Shown here: positions 18,152 through 25,934 of the stretch, piece by piece
How the letters are laid out: each line of letters starts with the position of its first letter
How positions within the stretch are numbered: the stretch's first letter is position 1
Origin: Xanthomonas indica
GTDB taxonomy: Bacteria > Pseudomonadota > Gammaproteobacteria > Xanthomonadales > Xanthomonadaceae
Assembly (NCBI RefSeq): GCF_040529045.1
Contig: NZ_CP131914.1
Span: forward strand, 4,572,501 to 4,636,500
Length of the DNA: 64,000 nucleotides
Reading direction: 5' to 3'
The notes under the pieces: model-generated
What the model was told of the DNA's origin: nothing
Seen by the model: only the letters and a program-made list of their open reading frames with translations
The model's database searches: none
Made by a program: the position numbers and the translations under genes

Positions 18152-20134
18152 GTGTCGGAGTTGACTGTAGCCAACCTCCCGCAGGCCGCGGCCTCGGCGC
18201 CATCGGCCGCCGAGGCCGAGTCCGCCTTGCTGGCGCGGATGCGCCGGTTCCGCCAGATCGATCCGTTGCCGCCTGCCCTGGCGCGCTCCTGGCGGCGCTG
18301 CCTCGACGACTACGGCCTGGACCCGGACACCCATCCCTCACCGATGGTCCACGACAACGGCCAGCTGCGCGAGCGCCAGCAGCGGCTGGAGGCGCTGCTG
18401 CGCATCGCCAAGGTGGAGATGGAGAATCTCTACGAGCAGATCGCCGGCGGCAGCTACGCGGTGGTGTTCGCCGATACCGAGGCCACCGTGCTGCACAGCG
18501 TGCAGGATCCGGCGCTGCTGCGGGCGTTCCGCGAGACCGGGCTGTTTTGCGGCGCCAGCTGGGCCGAACGCTACCAGGGCACCAACGGCATCGGCACCTG
18601 CGCGGTGGAGTGCAGCGCGCTGAGCGTGCACCGGGGCGAGCATTACCTGGAACGGCACCTGCCGCTATCGTGCAGCGGCGCGCCGATCCTGGATCCGCAA
18701 GGCCACCTGCTGGCGGTGCTGGATGCCTCCACGCCCGACGCGCGCGACACCAAGCTGGTGCAATGCCATACCGGCGCGCTGGTGCGCATGTCGGCGGCGC
18801 AGATCGCCCGCGCCTACTTCCTGGAGCAGTACCGGCATGCGTGGATCCTGCGCTTCCACAGCCGCCCGGAGTTCGCCGGGCTGCTGCACGAGGCGCTGAT
18901 CGCGGTCGGCGGCGATGGCCGCGTGCTCGCGGTCAACGAGGCGACGCTGGAACAGCTGGGCAAGCCGGATCGCACCGCACTGGTCGGGCGCGACATCGCC
19001 CAGGTGATGCAGCTGGATTTCGATACGCTGGAGCAGCGCGCGCGCAACGATGCCAGCACCCTGTGGTCGATCCGCTGCGCCTGCCACGGCCGCCGCTTCT
19101 TCGCCCTGGCGCAGCCGCCGCGCGCGCGCATCGCTGCCGGCCGAACGCGCGCCGCCGGCGAGGATGGCCAGGCTGCACGGGCCAACGACCATGTCGGCTC
19201 CGATCCGCGCGTGCTGCACAACCTGGACAATGCGCTGAAGCTGGCCAAGCACCGCGTGTCGATCCTGCTGTGCGGCGCCACCGGCACCGGCAAGGAAGAA
19301 TTCGCCAAGGCGGTGCACCGCAGCTCGCCCTGGGCCGACCGGCCGTTCGTGGCGGTGAACTGCGCGGCGATTCCCGAAGCGCTGATCGAGAGCGAACTGT
19401 TCGGCTACGCGCGCGGCGCCTTCACCGATGCCGCGCGCGAAGGACGCCACGGCAAGCTGCTGCAGGCCAGCGGTGGCACCTTGTTCCTGGACGAGATCGG
19501 CGACATGCCACTGCCCTTGCAGACGCGCCTGCTGCGCGTGCTGGAGGAACAGAGCGTGACGCCGCTGGGCAGCGACCGCGCGATGCCGCTGGAATTGCAC
19601 GTGATCAGCGCCAGCCACCGCGACCTGGCGCAGATGGTCGGCACCGGCGGCTTCCGCGAGGATTTGTACTACCGGCTCAACGGCGTGGTGCTACACCTGC
19701 CGCCGCTGCGCGAGCGTAGCGACAAGGCCGAACTGATCCGCACCCTGTTGCGCGAGGAGAGCGGCGAGCAACCGGTGCGCATCAGCGAGGACGCCCTGCA
19801 CAAGCTGCTCAGCTATGCCTGGCCCGGCAACCTGCGGCAGCTGCGCAACGTGCTGCGCACCGCCGCCGTGCTGTGCGCCGACGGTGTCATCCGCATCCCC
19901 AACCTGCCGCAGGAGATCGTCGACGCCGACAGCGGGCCGTGCCTGCTCGGCGACGATGCGCACGCCGCCGACGGCGTACCCGGCCGCGTCGCCCTGGACA
20001 GCGCCGAGCGCAGCGTGCTGCAACAGCAACTCGAGCGCCACCGCTGGAACGTCAGCCGCACCGCCGATGCGCTGGGCATCAGCCGCAATACCCTGTATCG
20101 CAAGCTGCGCAAGCATGGGTTGGCGACGGTGTGA
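18152..20134 (+). CDS. Sigma-54-dependent transcriptional activator, AcoR-like (GAF-AAA-Fis)
   Basis: A 660-residue enhancer-binding protein, likely regulator of the alcohol-oxidation operon it faces. An AcoR-type N-terminus (ARSWRRC) and GAF-like sensor (about 100-220) precede a PAS-like stretch (240-320). The AAA+ domain has Walker A GATGTGKE (375-382), Walker B LFLDEIGD (444-451), and GAFTDA (422-427) in place of the consensus sigma-54 loop GAFTGA. A Fis-type helix-turn-helix ends the protein (about 631-655). The GTG at 18152 is chosen because GAGGGG lies just upstream; a longer in-frame start would read through the repeat element. The activator's role in this operon is inferred from proximity and the -24/-12 promoter at 29777. 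Confidence 0.85.
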   Translation: MSELTVANLPQAAASAPSAAEAESALLARMRRFRQIDPLPPALARSWRRCLDDYGLDPDTHPSPMVHDNGQLRERQQRLEALLRIAKVEMENLYEQIAGGSYAVVFADTEATVLHSVQDPALLRAFRETGLFCGASWAERYQGTNGIGTCAVECSALSVHRGEHYLERHLPLSCSGAPILDPQGHLLAVLDASTPDARDTKLVQCHTGALVRMSAAQIARAYFLEQYRHAWILRFHSRPEFAGLLHEALIAVGGDGRVLAVNEATLEQLGKPDRTALVGRDIAQVMQLDFDTLEQRARNDASTLWSIRCACHGRRFFALAQPPRARIAAGRTRAAGEDGQAARANDHVGSDPRVLHNLDNALKLAKHRVSILLCGATGTGKEEFAKAVHRSSPWADRPFVAVNCAAIPEALIESELFGYARGAFTDAAREGRHGKLLQASGGTLFLDEIGDMPLPLQTRLLRVLEEQSVTPLGSDRAMPLELHVISASHRDLAQMVGTGGFREDLYYRLNGVVLHLPPLRERSDKAELIRTLLREESGEQPVRISEDALHKLLSYAWPGNLRQLRNVLRTAAVLCADGVIRIPNLPQEIVDADSGPCLLGDDAHAADGVPGRVALDSAERSVLQQQLERHRWNVSRTADALGISRNTLYRKLRKHGLATV

Positions 20135-20281
20135 GCCGCGGCGGTGTCGCGCCCTTGCGGGTCTTGCTGCTCGTCGCGAATGCAGGCTCGCCTGTCGCGA
20201 CTTGCCATTCGGTAGCGGCGTGAGTGCCGCCGGTATTCGCATCCCGACCGCTGAGGCGGCTGGAAGATGCCTGAGTTCGAT

Positions 20282-20307
20282 GTCGCGACGGAAGTCGCTC
20301 CCACAAC
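20282..20307. repeat. REP-like palindrome, type C
   Basis: GTCGCGACGGAAGTCGCTCC followed by CACAAC; the GCGACGGAAGTCGC core is an imperfect palindrome. It is related in layout to the type A and B elements of this window. Confidence 0.7.
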
Positions 20308-20392
20308 AGCCGGCGCGTCGGTGAGACCGCACAACCTGCGGCGGAAGCTTGAGTCCCGGCTGTGTCGAAGCCAGAAGCTTTTCGGCCTCGCG

Positions 20393-20415
20393 GTCGCGGC
20401 TGAAGCCGCTCCTAC
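20393..20415 (-). repeat. REP-like palindrome, type A
   Basis: Core GAGCGGCTTCAGCCGC on the minus strand, flanked by GTAG and GAC. Identical elements recur at 20508, 20565, 40460, 40505, 46467, 46612, 46655 and 55200. Confidence 0.85.
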
Positions 20416-20450
20416 GACAACGGCAGGCAAGCCGATTGGGCGTCACACCC

Positions 20451-20474
20451 TGTGGGAGGGACGCCAGTCCCGAC
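20451..20474 (+). repeat. REP-like palindrome, type B
   Basis: TGTGGGAGGGAC-GCC-GTCCCGAC-type element; a variant of the GGGACTTCAGTCCC core found in the 35.5-36.1 kb array and at 46374 and 46524. Confidence 0.75.
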
Positions 20475-20507
20475 TGCTGCCGAAGCCGAATGTTCCACGG
20501 CTGCTAG

Positions 20508-20586
20508 GTCGCGGCTGAAGCCGCTCCTACAGAAGCGCTGCGCCGGAGACGAAGCGCGACCCGATAGGAGCGGCTTCAGCCGCGAC
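20508..20586. repeat. Two inverted type A REP elements
   Basis: A minus-orientation copy at 20508-20530 and a plus-orientation copy at 20565-20586, 34 bp apart, both with the core GAGCGGCTTCAGCCGC. The pair can form a larger cruciform or transcript hairpin. Confidence 0.85.
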
Positions 20587-20680
20587 CGCCGCCGGAGCCG
20601 ACCAGCTCCCGGCCGGTGGACACGGCGGATGGTGGGAAGCCGATGAGCACCACGCAGCGCCCCGCCACACACCGCGCCCG

Positions 20681-23077
20681 CTAGAAACGCCAGCGCAGGC
20701 CGACCTGGTACTGCCGCGGCGCGCCAGGCGCGACGAAACGCGAGGGGCCGTCCTCCACCGCAGCGTCCTGCGGACGCGCCAGGGCACCGCCCGGGAACAG
20801 GTCCTCGGCGATCGCCGCATAGGTCTCGTAGCGGCGGTCGAACACGTTGTTGATCCGCAGGTACAGCGACAGCCCGTCGGCAAGTTCCCAGGTGCCGTGC
20901 AGGTCGAGCAAGGCGTAGCCGCCGGTGGACAGGTCGTGGCGCGCGGGCGCCTCGCCGTCCTCCGGATCCTCCACCAGGCCGTCCTCGTTGCCGCTGGCCA
21001 CGCGCCGCGACACCGCGCGCAGGTCCGCGCCCAGCACCAGCTGCGCCAGCGCCTGCCATTCCACGCCCAGCTTCAGCGTGTTGCGCGGCAGCCCGGCGAT
21101 GCGCGTGCCCGGGCGCAGCGCCACGCTGCGTTCGCCCGAGAGCAGTTCGCCGACGCTGCGGTAGGTGGCATCCAGGTAGCTGTAGCCGGCGAACCAGCGC
21201 AGCGCGCCGTGGCTGCCGCGGTAGCTGAGGTCGGCGCCCTGGTAGCGGGTGCGGCCGACGTTGTCGAAATAGCCTTGCTGGGTATTGGGCGCGCGCAGGA
21301 ACAGGATGTCGTCGCGGTTGTCGGCGCGGTACAACGAGGCGTTCAGCGCCTGCGCCGGCGACGGGTTCCAGCGCAGGCCGAGTTCGTAGGTGCGCGAGAC
21401 GATCTGCTCCAGCCGCGGATCGGCCTGCAGCCCGGTCGGCAACCGGCACGGCTGCTCCGGGTCGGCGCAGCCGAGTTCGATCGCGGTCGGCGCGCGGCTG
21501 TTCTGCGAGGCCGAGGCGAACGCGGTGACGCCGCCGCCCAGGCGCTGGGTGATGCCCAGCGACGGATTGGCCTTGGCGAACACGAAGCGCTCGCGCGGCA
21601 ACACGCCGTCGTCGCCGGTGGACAGGGTGTTGGCGACGGCGACGCGGTTCCAGCGCAGCGCGCCGCTGACATGGGTGGCCTCGCTCAACTCCCAGTTATC
21701 GGCGGCGAACAGGCCCAGGGTGCTGCTGTGGCCGTCGACCCCGGAGAAGAACGCCCGGCCCTCGTCCGGATCGGCGACCACCGAGCGGTCATCCTGCACG
21801 AACGCGTCCTGCGCGTACTGCCGGTAGCGCACGCGGTTGCGGTCGTAGGTGGCGCCGATGCTCAGCGCATGCGCGCCGGCCTGGCGGCTGAGATTCAGCG
21901 CCACGCCCTCGGCATGCTGGCGCATCTGCGTGGTGTTGAGCACGCCGCTGTGCAGCGCGTCGGCATCGGCGCGCGCGACCGTGCAACCCGCCTCCAGCGG
22001 CGTGCCATCGGCAGCGTAGCCGTCGGCGCAGTCGTCGACGAAGTCCTCGTAGTCGTCGTTGATGTCGCCATTGACGGTGTCGCGGCGCCCCTGCCGGTAG
22101 TACGCCAGCACATGGAGCGCGGTGCGTTCGTCGAAGCGGTGGTCGAACTGACCGGTCAGCAAGGTGTTGCGGTTGCGGGTCAGGTCCGGCGAGGTGTAGA
22201 CCGCGGCACGGTCGGCCTCGTACAGACCGGGCTCGGTACCCGCGTCGGTATAGCGAAAGCTCGGCAGCAGGCCGTTGCCGACCAGGCGGCTGCGCCCGTG
22301 CAGCAGCGACACGTCCCAATCGGTGCGCTCGCCCTGCCGCCCGAACTTGCCAAACACGGTGCCCAGACGGCCGGCGGAGGCGTCGCGCCAGCCGTTCTCG
22401 TCGAAGCCGGTGGCCGCGACGAAGGCATGCAGGCCGTCAGGGCCGGCGTAACCGTAGGACGCATCCAGGCGCTTGCGCGCGCCGCTGCCCACCGACAGGT
22501 CGGCGCGCAGGCCCGGCGCGGTCAGGCCGGACTGGGTGGTGAAGGCCAGCGCGCCGCCCAATGTGTTGGGACCGAACAACGGGTTGGAGCCCGGCATCAG
22601 CGCGACGCTGCGGATCGCCGCCTCCGGCATCATGTCCCAGCTGACGATGTCGGCGAACGGCTCGTTCATGCGCACGCCGTCCAGGTACACCGACACGCCC
22701 TGCGAGGCGCCGGGCAGCGCCGAGGCGCGGAAGCCGCGGAAGGTCAGATCGGTCTGGAACGGACTGCCCTGCACCTCGTTGGTGTCCACGCCGTTCATCT
22801 CGCGCAGCAGGAAGTCGGTGAGGTTGCCGGCCTGGCTGCGCGCGATGTCGTCGGCATTGGCGGTCTGCACGGTGTACGGCAGCAGGTCGGCATCGATCAG
22901 TGTGCCGGGAATCGGCGTGGCGGTGACCTCGACCCGGTCCAGCGCGGTGATCTGCGCATCGTCGGCGTTGACCGTGGTCTGCGCGCGCGCCGGTACGGCG
23001 AGCAGGCCGATGGCGGTGGCGACGGCCAGCGCAAGCAGGCTCGCCGGCGGGGTGCTGCATCCTGGAGTCAGAGTCAT
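20681..23077 (-). CDS. TonB-dependent outer-membrane receptor
   Basis: A 798-residue receptor predicted to import a large or scarce ligand across the outer membrane using TonB energy. It has a signal peptide (to about AVPARA-Q), a TonB-box-like DRVEVTATP, a plug domain (NLTDFLLREMNGVDTNEVQG; GVSVYLDGVRMNEPFADIVSWDMMP) and a 22-strand-type barrel ending in the typical terminal Phe (QVGLRWRF). It is the last gene of the operon, 16 bp after the ADH gene. Context suggests import of something the alcohol dehydrogenase needs, such as a lanthanide chelate or PQQ; ligand identity is inference. The start is ATG 23077, giving a proper signal peptide. Confidence 0.9.
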   Translation of the reverse strand: MTLTPGCSTPPASLLALAVATAIGLLAVPARAQTTVNADDAQITALDRVEVTATPIPGTLIDADLLPYTVQTANADDIARSQAGNLTDFLLREMNGVDTNEVQGSPFQTDLTFRGFRASALPGASQGVSVYLDGVRMNEPFADIVSWDMMPEAAIRSVALMPGSNPLFGPNTLGGALAFTTQSGLTAPGLRADLSVGSGARKRLDASYGYAGPDGLHAFVAATGFDENGWRDASAGRLGTVFGKFGRQGERTDWDVSLLHGRSRLVGNGLLPSFRYTDAGTEPGLYEADRAAVYTSPDLTRNRNTLLTGQFDHRFDERTALHVLAYYRQGRRDTVNGDINDDYEDFVDDCADGYAADGTPLEAGCTVARADADALHSGVLNTTQMRQHAEGVALNLSRQAGAHALSIGATYDRNRVRYRQYAQDAFVQDDRSVVADPDEGRAFFSGVDGHSSTLGLFAADNWELSEATHVSGALRWNRVAVANTLSTGDDGVLPRERFVFAKANPSLGITQRLGGGVTAFASASQNSRAPTAIELGCADPEQPCRLPTGLQADPRLEQIVSRTYELGLRWNPSPAQALNASLYRADNRDDILFLRAPNTQQGYFDNVGRTRYQGADLSYRGSHGALRWFAGYSYLDATYRSVGELLSGERSVALRPGTRIAGLPRNTLKLGVEWQALAQLVLGADLRAVSRRVASGNEDGLVEDPEDGEAPARHDLSTGGYALLDLHGTWELADGLSLYLRINNVFDRRYETYAAIAEDLFPGGALARPQDAAVEDGPSRFVAPGAPRQYQVGLRWRF

Positions 23078-23093
23078 GCCGGTTCCTTGAGGC

Positions 23094-24203
23094 TCAGTAG
23101 AGAACGATCGATTTGATGCCACGACCCGCGCGCAGCGTCTCGAAGCCGCGATTGATGTGGTCCAGCGGCAGGGTTTCGCTGATGAGTTCGTCGATGCGGA
23201 TCTCGCCGGCCAGGTAGCGCTCGGCATAGGCCGGCAATTCGCTGCGCCCCTTGACCCCGCCGAACGCGCTGCCGCGCCAGGCGCGCCCGGTGACCAGTTG
23301 CAGCGGCCGCGTGCTGATCTCCTGCGCGCTCGGCGCCACGCCGAGGATGATGCTTTCGCCCCAGCCCTTGTGGCAGCACTCCAACGCCGCGCGCATCGCA
23401 CGCACGTCGCCGACGCAGGCGAAGCTGTGGTCGGCACCGCCATCGGTGAGATCGACGATGACCTGCTGCACCGGCGCGCCGAAATCCTTCGGGTCCAGGC
23501 AGTCGGTGGCGCCCAGCGCGCGCGCCAGCGGGAACTTGTCGCGGTTGATGTCGACCACGATGATGCGTTCGGCGCGCGCCATCACCGCGCCCTGCACCAC
23601 CGACAGGCCGATCCCGCCCAGCCCGAACACCGCCACATTCTCGCCCGGCCGCACCCGCGCGGTGTTGAGCACCGCGCCGATGCCGGTGGTGACCGTGCAG
23701 CCGAGCAGGCAGGCCTTGTCCAGCGGCGCGGACGGATGGATCCTGGCCACCGCGATCTCCGGCAGCACCGTGTATTCGGCGAAGGTGCTGGTGCCCATGT
23801 AGTGCAGCAGCGGGCGCCCGTGCAGCGAGAAGCGGCTGCTGCCGTCGGGCATCAGCCCACGGTCCTGGCTGCTGCGGATCGCCTGGCACAGGTTGGTGCG
23901 GTTGGAACGGCAGTACTTGCACACGCCGCACTCGGGCATGTAAAGCGGGATCACGTGATCGCCGGGGCGCACGCTGGTCACGCCGATGCCGACCTCTTCG
24001 ACCACGCCGGCGCCTTCCTGGCCCAGGATCACCGGGAATGCCGCCTCGGCATCGGCGCCGGACAAGGCGATCTCGTCGCTGTGGCAGATGCCGCTGGCGA
24101 CCATCCGCACCAGCACCTCGCCGGCCTTGGGCGGCTGCAGATCCACCTCCTCGATGGCCAGCGGCTGGTTCGCCGCCCAGGCGACCGCGGCTCGCGTCTT
24201 CAT
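23094..24203 (-). CDS. S-(hydroxymethyl)glutathione dehydrogenase / class III alcohol dehydrogenase-like
   Basis: A 369-residue cytosolic zinc alcohol dehydrogenase, the same length as E. coli FrmA and closely similar along its whole length. It would oxidise the glutathione adduct of formaldehyde (or another alcohol) with NAD+. Structural-zinc Cys 92, 95, 98 and 106, catalytic-zinc Cys40 and Cys169, the FGLGGIGLSV Rossmann motif and GRAWRGSAFGGVKGR are present. The expected zinc ligand His in GHEGAG is Gln62 (codon CAG) here, which is odd. It lies between the beta-propeller gene (53-bp gap) and the TonB receptor, fitting removal of the aldehyde formed in the periplasm. Confidence 0.85.
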   Translation of the reverse strand: MKTRAAVAWAANQPLAIEEVDLQPPKAGEVLVRMVASGICHSDEIALSGADAEAAFPVILGQEGAGVVEEVGIGVTSVRPGDHVIPLYMPECGVCKYCRSNRTNLCQAIRSSQDRGLMPDGSSRFSLHGRPLLHYMGTSTFAEYTVLPEIAVARIHPSAPLDKACLLGCTVTTGIGAVLNTARVRPGENVAVFGLGGIGLSVVQGAVMARAERIIVVDINRDKFPLARALGATDCLDPKDFGAPVQQVIVDLTDGGADHSFACVGDVRAMRAALECCHKGWGESIILGVAPSAQEISTRPLQLVTGRAWRGSAFGGVKGRSELPAYAERYLAGEIRIDELISETLPLDHINRGFETLRAGRGIKSIVLY

Positions 24204-24256
24204 TCCGGCTCTCCCCGCCTCCCGTCGCGGCACCCACCGGCGCCGCTGGCCTCACG

Positions 24257-25276
24257 TCATTGCGCCACGACCACACCCCATGGCATCTCGCCCACCGCGA
24301 TCTGCTTGATCTCCTTCATCGCTGCCGTGTCGATGACGCTGACACTGTTGGACCGGCCGTTGGCCACGTACAGCGTCTTGCCGTCCGTGCTCAGCGCCGG
24401 GTTCCACGGCCGCTGCCCGACCGGAATCTCGGCCAAGGTGCGGCGCGCGGCCGGATCGATCACGCTGACCGTGCCGGCGCCGTTGGACGCGTACACGCGG
24501 CTGCCGTCGCGGGCGATGGCGATGCCGGCGGTGCGCTGCCCGGCCGGAATGCTGGCCACGCGCTTGCGCGCCGCCAGATCGATCACGTCGACCACGTTGG
24601 CCGACTCCTGCGCCACGTAGACCGTCTTGCCGTCGGGCGCGAACGCCATGCCGCGTGGATGCCCGCTGGTGGCGATGACGCCGGTGGACGTACCGGCCTG
24701 CACGTCGATCACGTCCAGGTCGTTGGAGCCTTCGTTGCTGGTCAGCAACAACGCACCGTCCGGGGTGTAGACGCAGTGTTCCGGCGCCTGCCCGCGGGTG
24801 GCGATGTGCGCGCCGATCGCGAAGCTGGCCGGGTCGATCAGCATCACCTGGTTCTGCCCTTCCACGCACACCGCGAGCTGGTGACCATCCGGCGCCACCG
24901 CGACGCCTTCGGCGTTCTCGCCGATGTCGACGCTGCGCAGCACGCGGTCCTGCACGGTATCCAGCTCCAGCAGGCGGTGGCCCTGCGCGTCGATGACGTA
25001 CAGATGCCCTGCCGGCCCCGGCACCACCTGCTGCAGGCGCTTGCCGAGCTGGCCCTGCGCCGACAGCGTGCGCACCACGCGGGCGCTGCCGGTGTCGATC
25101 ACCGAAATGGTGCCGCTGCGCTGGTTCGGGACGTAGGCCAGCGCCGCCGGGCTGGCCGCAGGCGCCGGTGCGGCCGCCGCGGCATCGGTGCCGGCCGCCG
25201 GCGCAGGCGTGCGCTGGCAGGCCGCGGCGAACAGCGACAGCGCGACGACGGCGGACAAGCGCAACCCGTTCCTCAT
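24257..25276 (-). CDS. YVTN/PQQ-catabolism-associated beta-propeller lipoprotein
   Basis: A 339-residue lipoprotein (lipobox FAAAC) with an Ala/Pro linker and then about seven YVTN-type repeats: AYVPNQRSGTISVID, LYVIDAQGHRLLELD, VYVAQESANVVDVID, VYASNGAGTVSVID, LYVANGRSNSVSVID. Beta-propeller proteins of this sort are regularly found beside PQQ-dependent alcohol dehydrogenase genes (TIGR03866-like family); their role is not established. The ATG overlaps the cytochrome stop (ATGA), so it is coupled to the cytochrome gene. Confidence 0.88.
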   Translation of the reverse strand: MRNGLRLSAVVALSLFAAACQRTPAPAAGTDAAAAAPAPAASPAALAYVPNQRSGTISVIDTGSARVVRTLSAQGQLGKRLQQVVPGPAGHLYVIDAQGHRLLELDTVQDRVLRSVDIGENAEGVAVAPDGHQLAVCVEGQNQVMLIDPASFAIGAHIATRGQAPEHCVYTPDGALLLTSNEGSNDLDVIDVQAGTSTGVIATSGHPRGMAFAPDGKTVYVAQESANVVDVIDLAARKRVASIPAGQRTAGIAIARDGSRVYASNGAGTVSVIDPAARRTLAEIPVGQRPWNPALSTDGKTLYVANGRSNSVSVIDTAAMKEIKQIAVGEMPWGVVVAQ

Positions 25277-25857
25277 TGCGTGGCGCCCGCGGTCTTGTTG
25301 ATGGAGTGGATGAAGGCCAGCAGCTTCTCGGTATCGCCCGGCTTGAGCACCGGCCCGAACGGCGGCATCTGCCCCACCACCTTCTCGTGGCCGATCCGGG
25401 TCTTGCCGTGCGCGGCCATCCCGGCGGTGCCTTCGGTGATCAGCGCGCGCAAGGTGTCGTCGTCGTTGCCGTACACCCAGATGTCGTTGGTCAGCGGCGG
25501 GCACATGCCGCCGCCACCGGTGCCGCCGTGGCAGGCGGTGCAGCCGGCGGAGTTGAAGATCGCCTTGCCCTCGGCGACCAGTTCCGGAGTGACCTTGACC
25601 GGCGGTCCCTTCGGAATCGGCGTCACCGCCGCAGCCGGTGCCGGTGCGGCGGCAGCGGGTGCGGCGGGCGCGGCCGCCGTCGGGGCGGAGGCAGGTGCAG
25701 ACGCGGGCGCCGCGGCAGGGGCGGCCGGTGCGGGGGTGGCCGCCGGGGCTGGTGGCGCCTCCTGCTTGCCGCAGGCGGCCAACAACAGGAGCGAAGCGAA
25801 CAGGAACACGGGGAACAGCAGGGAGGTGGTGCGACGACGGATGGAGGCAGGACGCAT
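25273..25857 (-). CDS. Cytochrome c lipoprotein, likely electron acceptor of the PQQ dehydrogenase
   Basis: A 194-residue single-haem cytochrome c. A signal peptide ends in the lipobox LLLAAC (Cys29), followed by an Ala/Pro-rich tether (to about residue 80). The haem site is Cys106-Thr-Ala-Cys109-His110, and the likely axial Met is Met164 in GQMPPFG. By position and type it corresponds to the XoxG/PedF cytochrome that takes electrons from quinoprotein dehydrogenases, although it is not a close copy of either. It lies 77 bp after the xoxJ-like gene and overlaps the propeller gene. Confidence 0.9.
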   Translation of the reverse strand: MRPASIRRRTTSLLFPVFLFASLLLLAACGKQEAPPAPAATPAPAAPAAAPASAPASAPTAAAPAAPAAAAPAPAAAVTPIPKGPPVKVTPELVAEGKAIFNSAGCTACHGGTGGGGMCPPLTNDIWVYGNDDDTLRALITEGTAGMAAHGKTRIGHEKVVGQMPPFGPVLKPGDTEKLLAFIHSINKTAGATQ

Positions 25858-25934
25858 GGGGACAACACCTTTGCGGAGTACTCGATGGGAAGAACAGGCC
25901 GCGCGAGCGGCGTGTGCGGGACGACAGGAAGCGG

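Larger units (their letters stand above)
20135..20680. other. Convergent intergenic region rich in REP-type palindromes
   Basis: 546 bp between the convergent activator gene and TonB-receptor gene. No gene is supported. It contains at least five short palindromic elements of three sequence types (listed separately) and probably serves as the transcription end for both sides. Confidence 0.75.
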
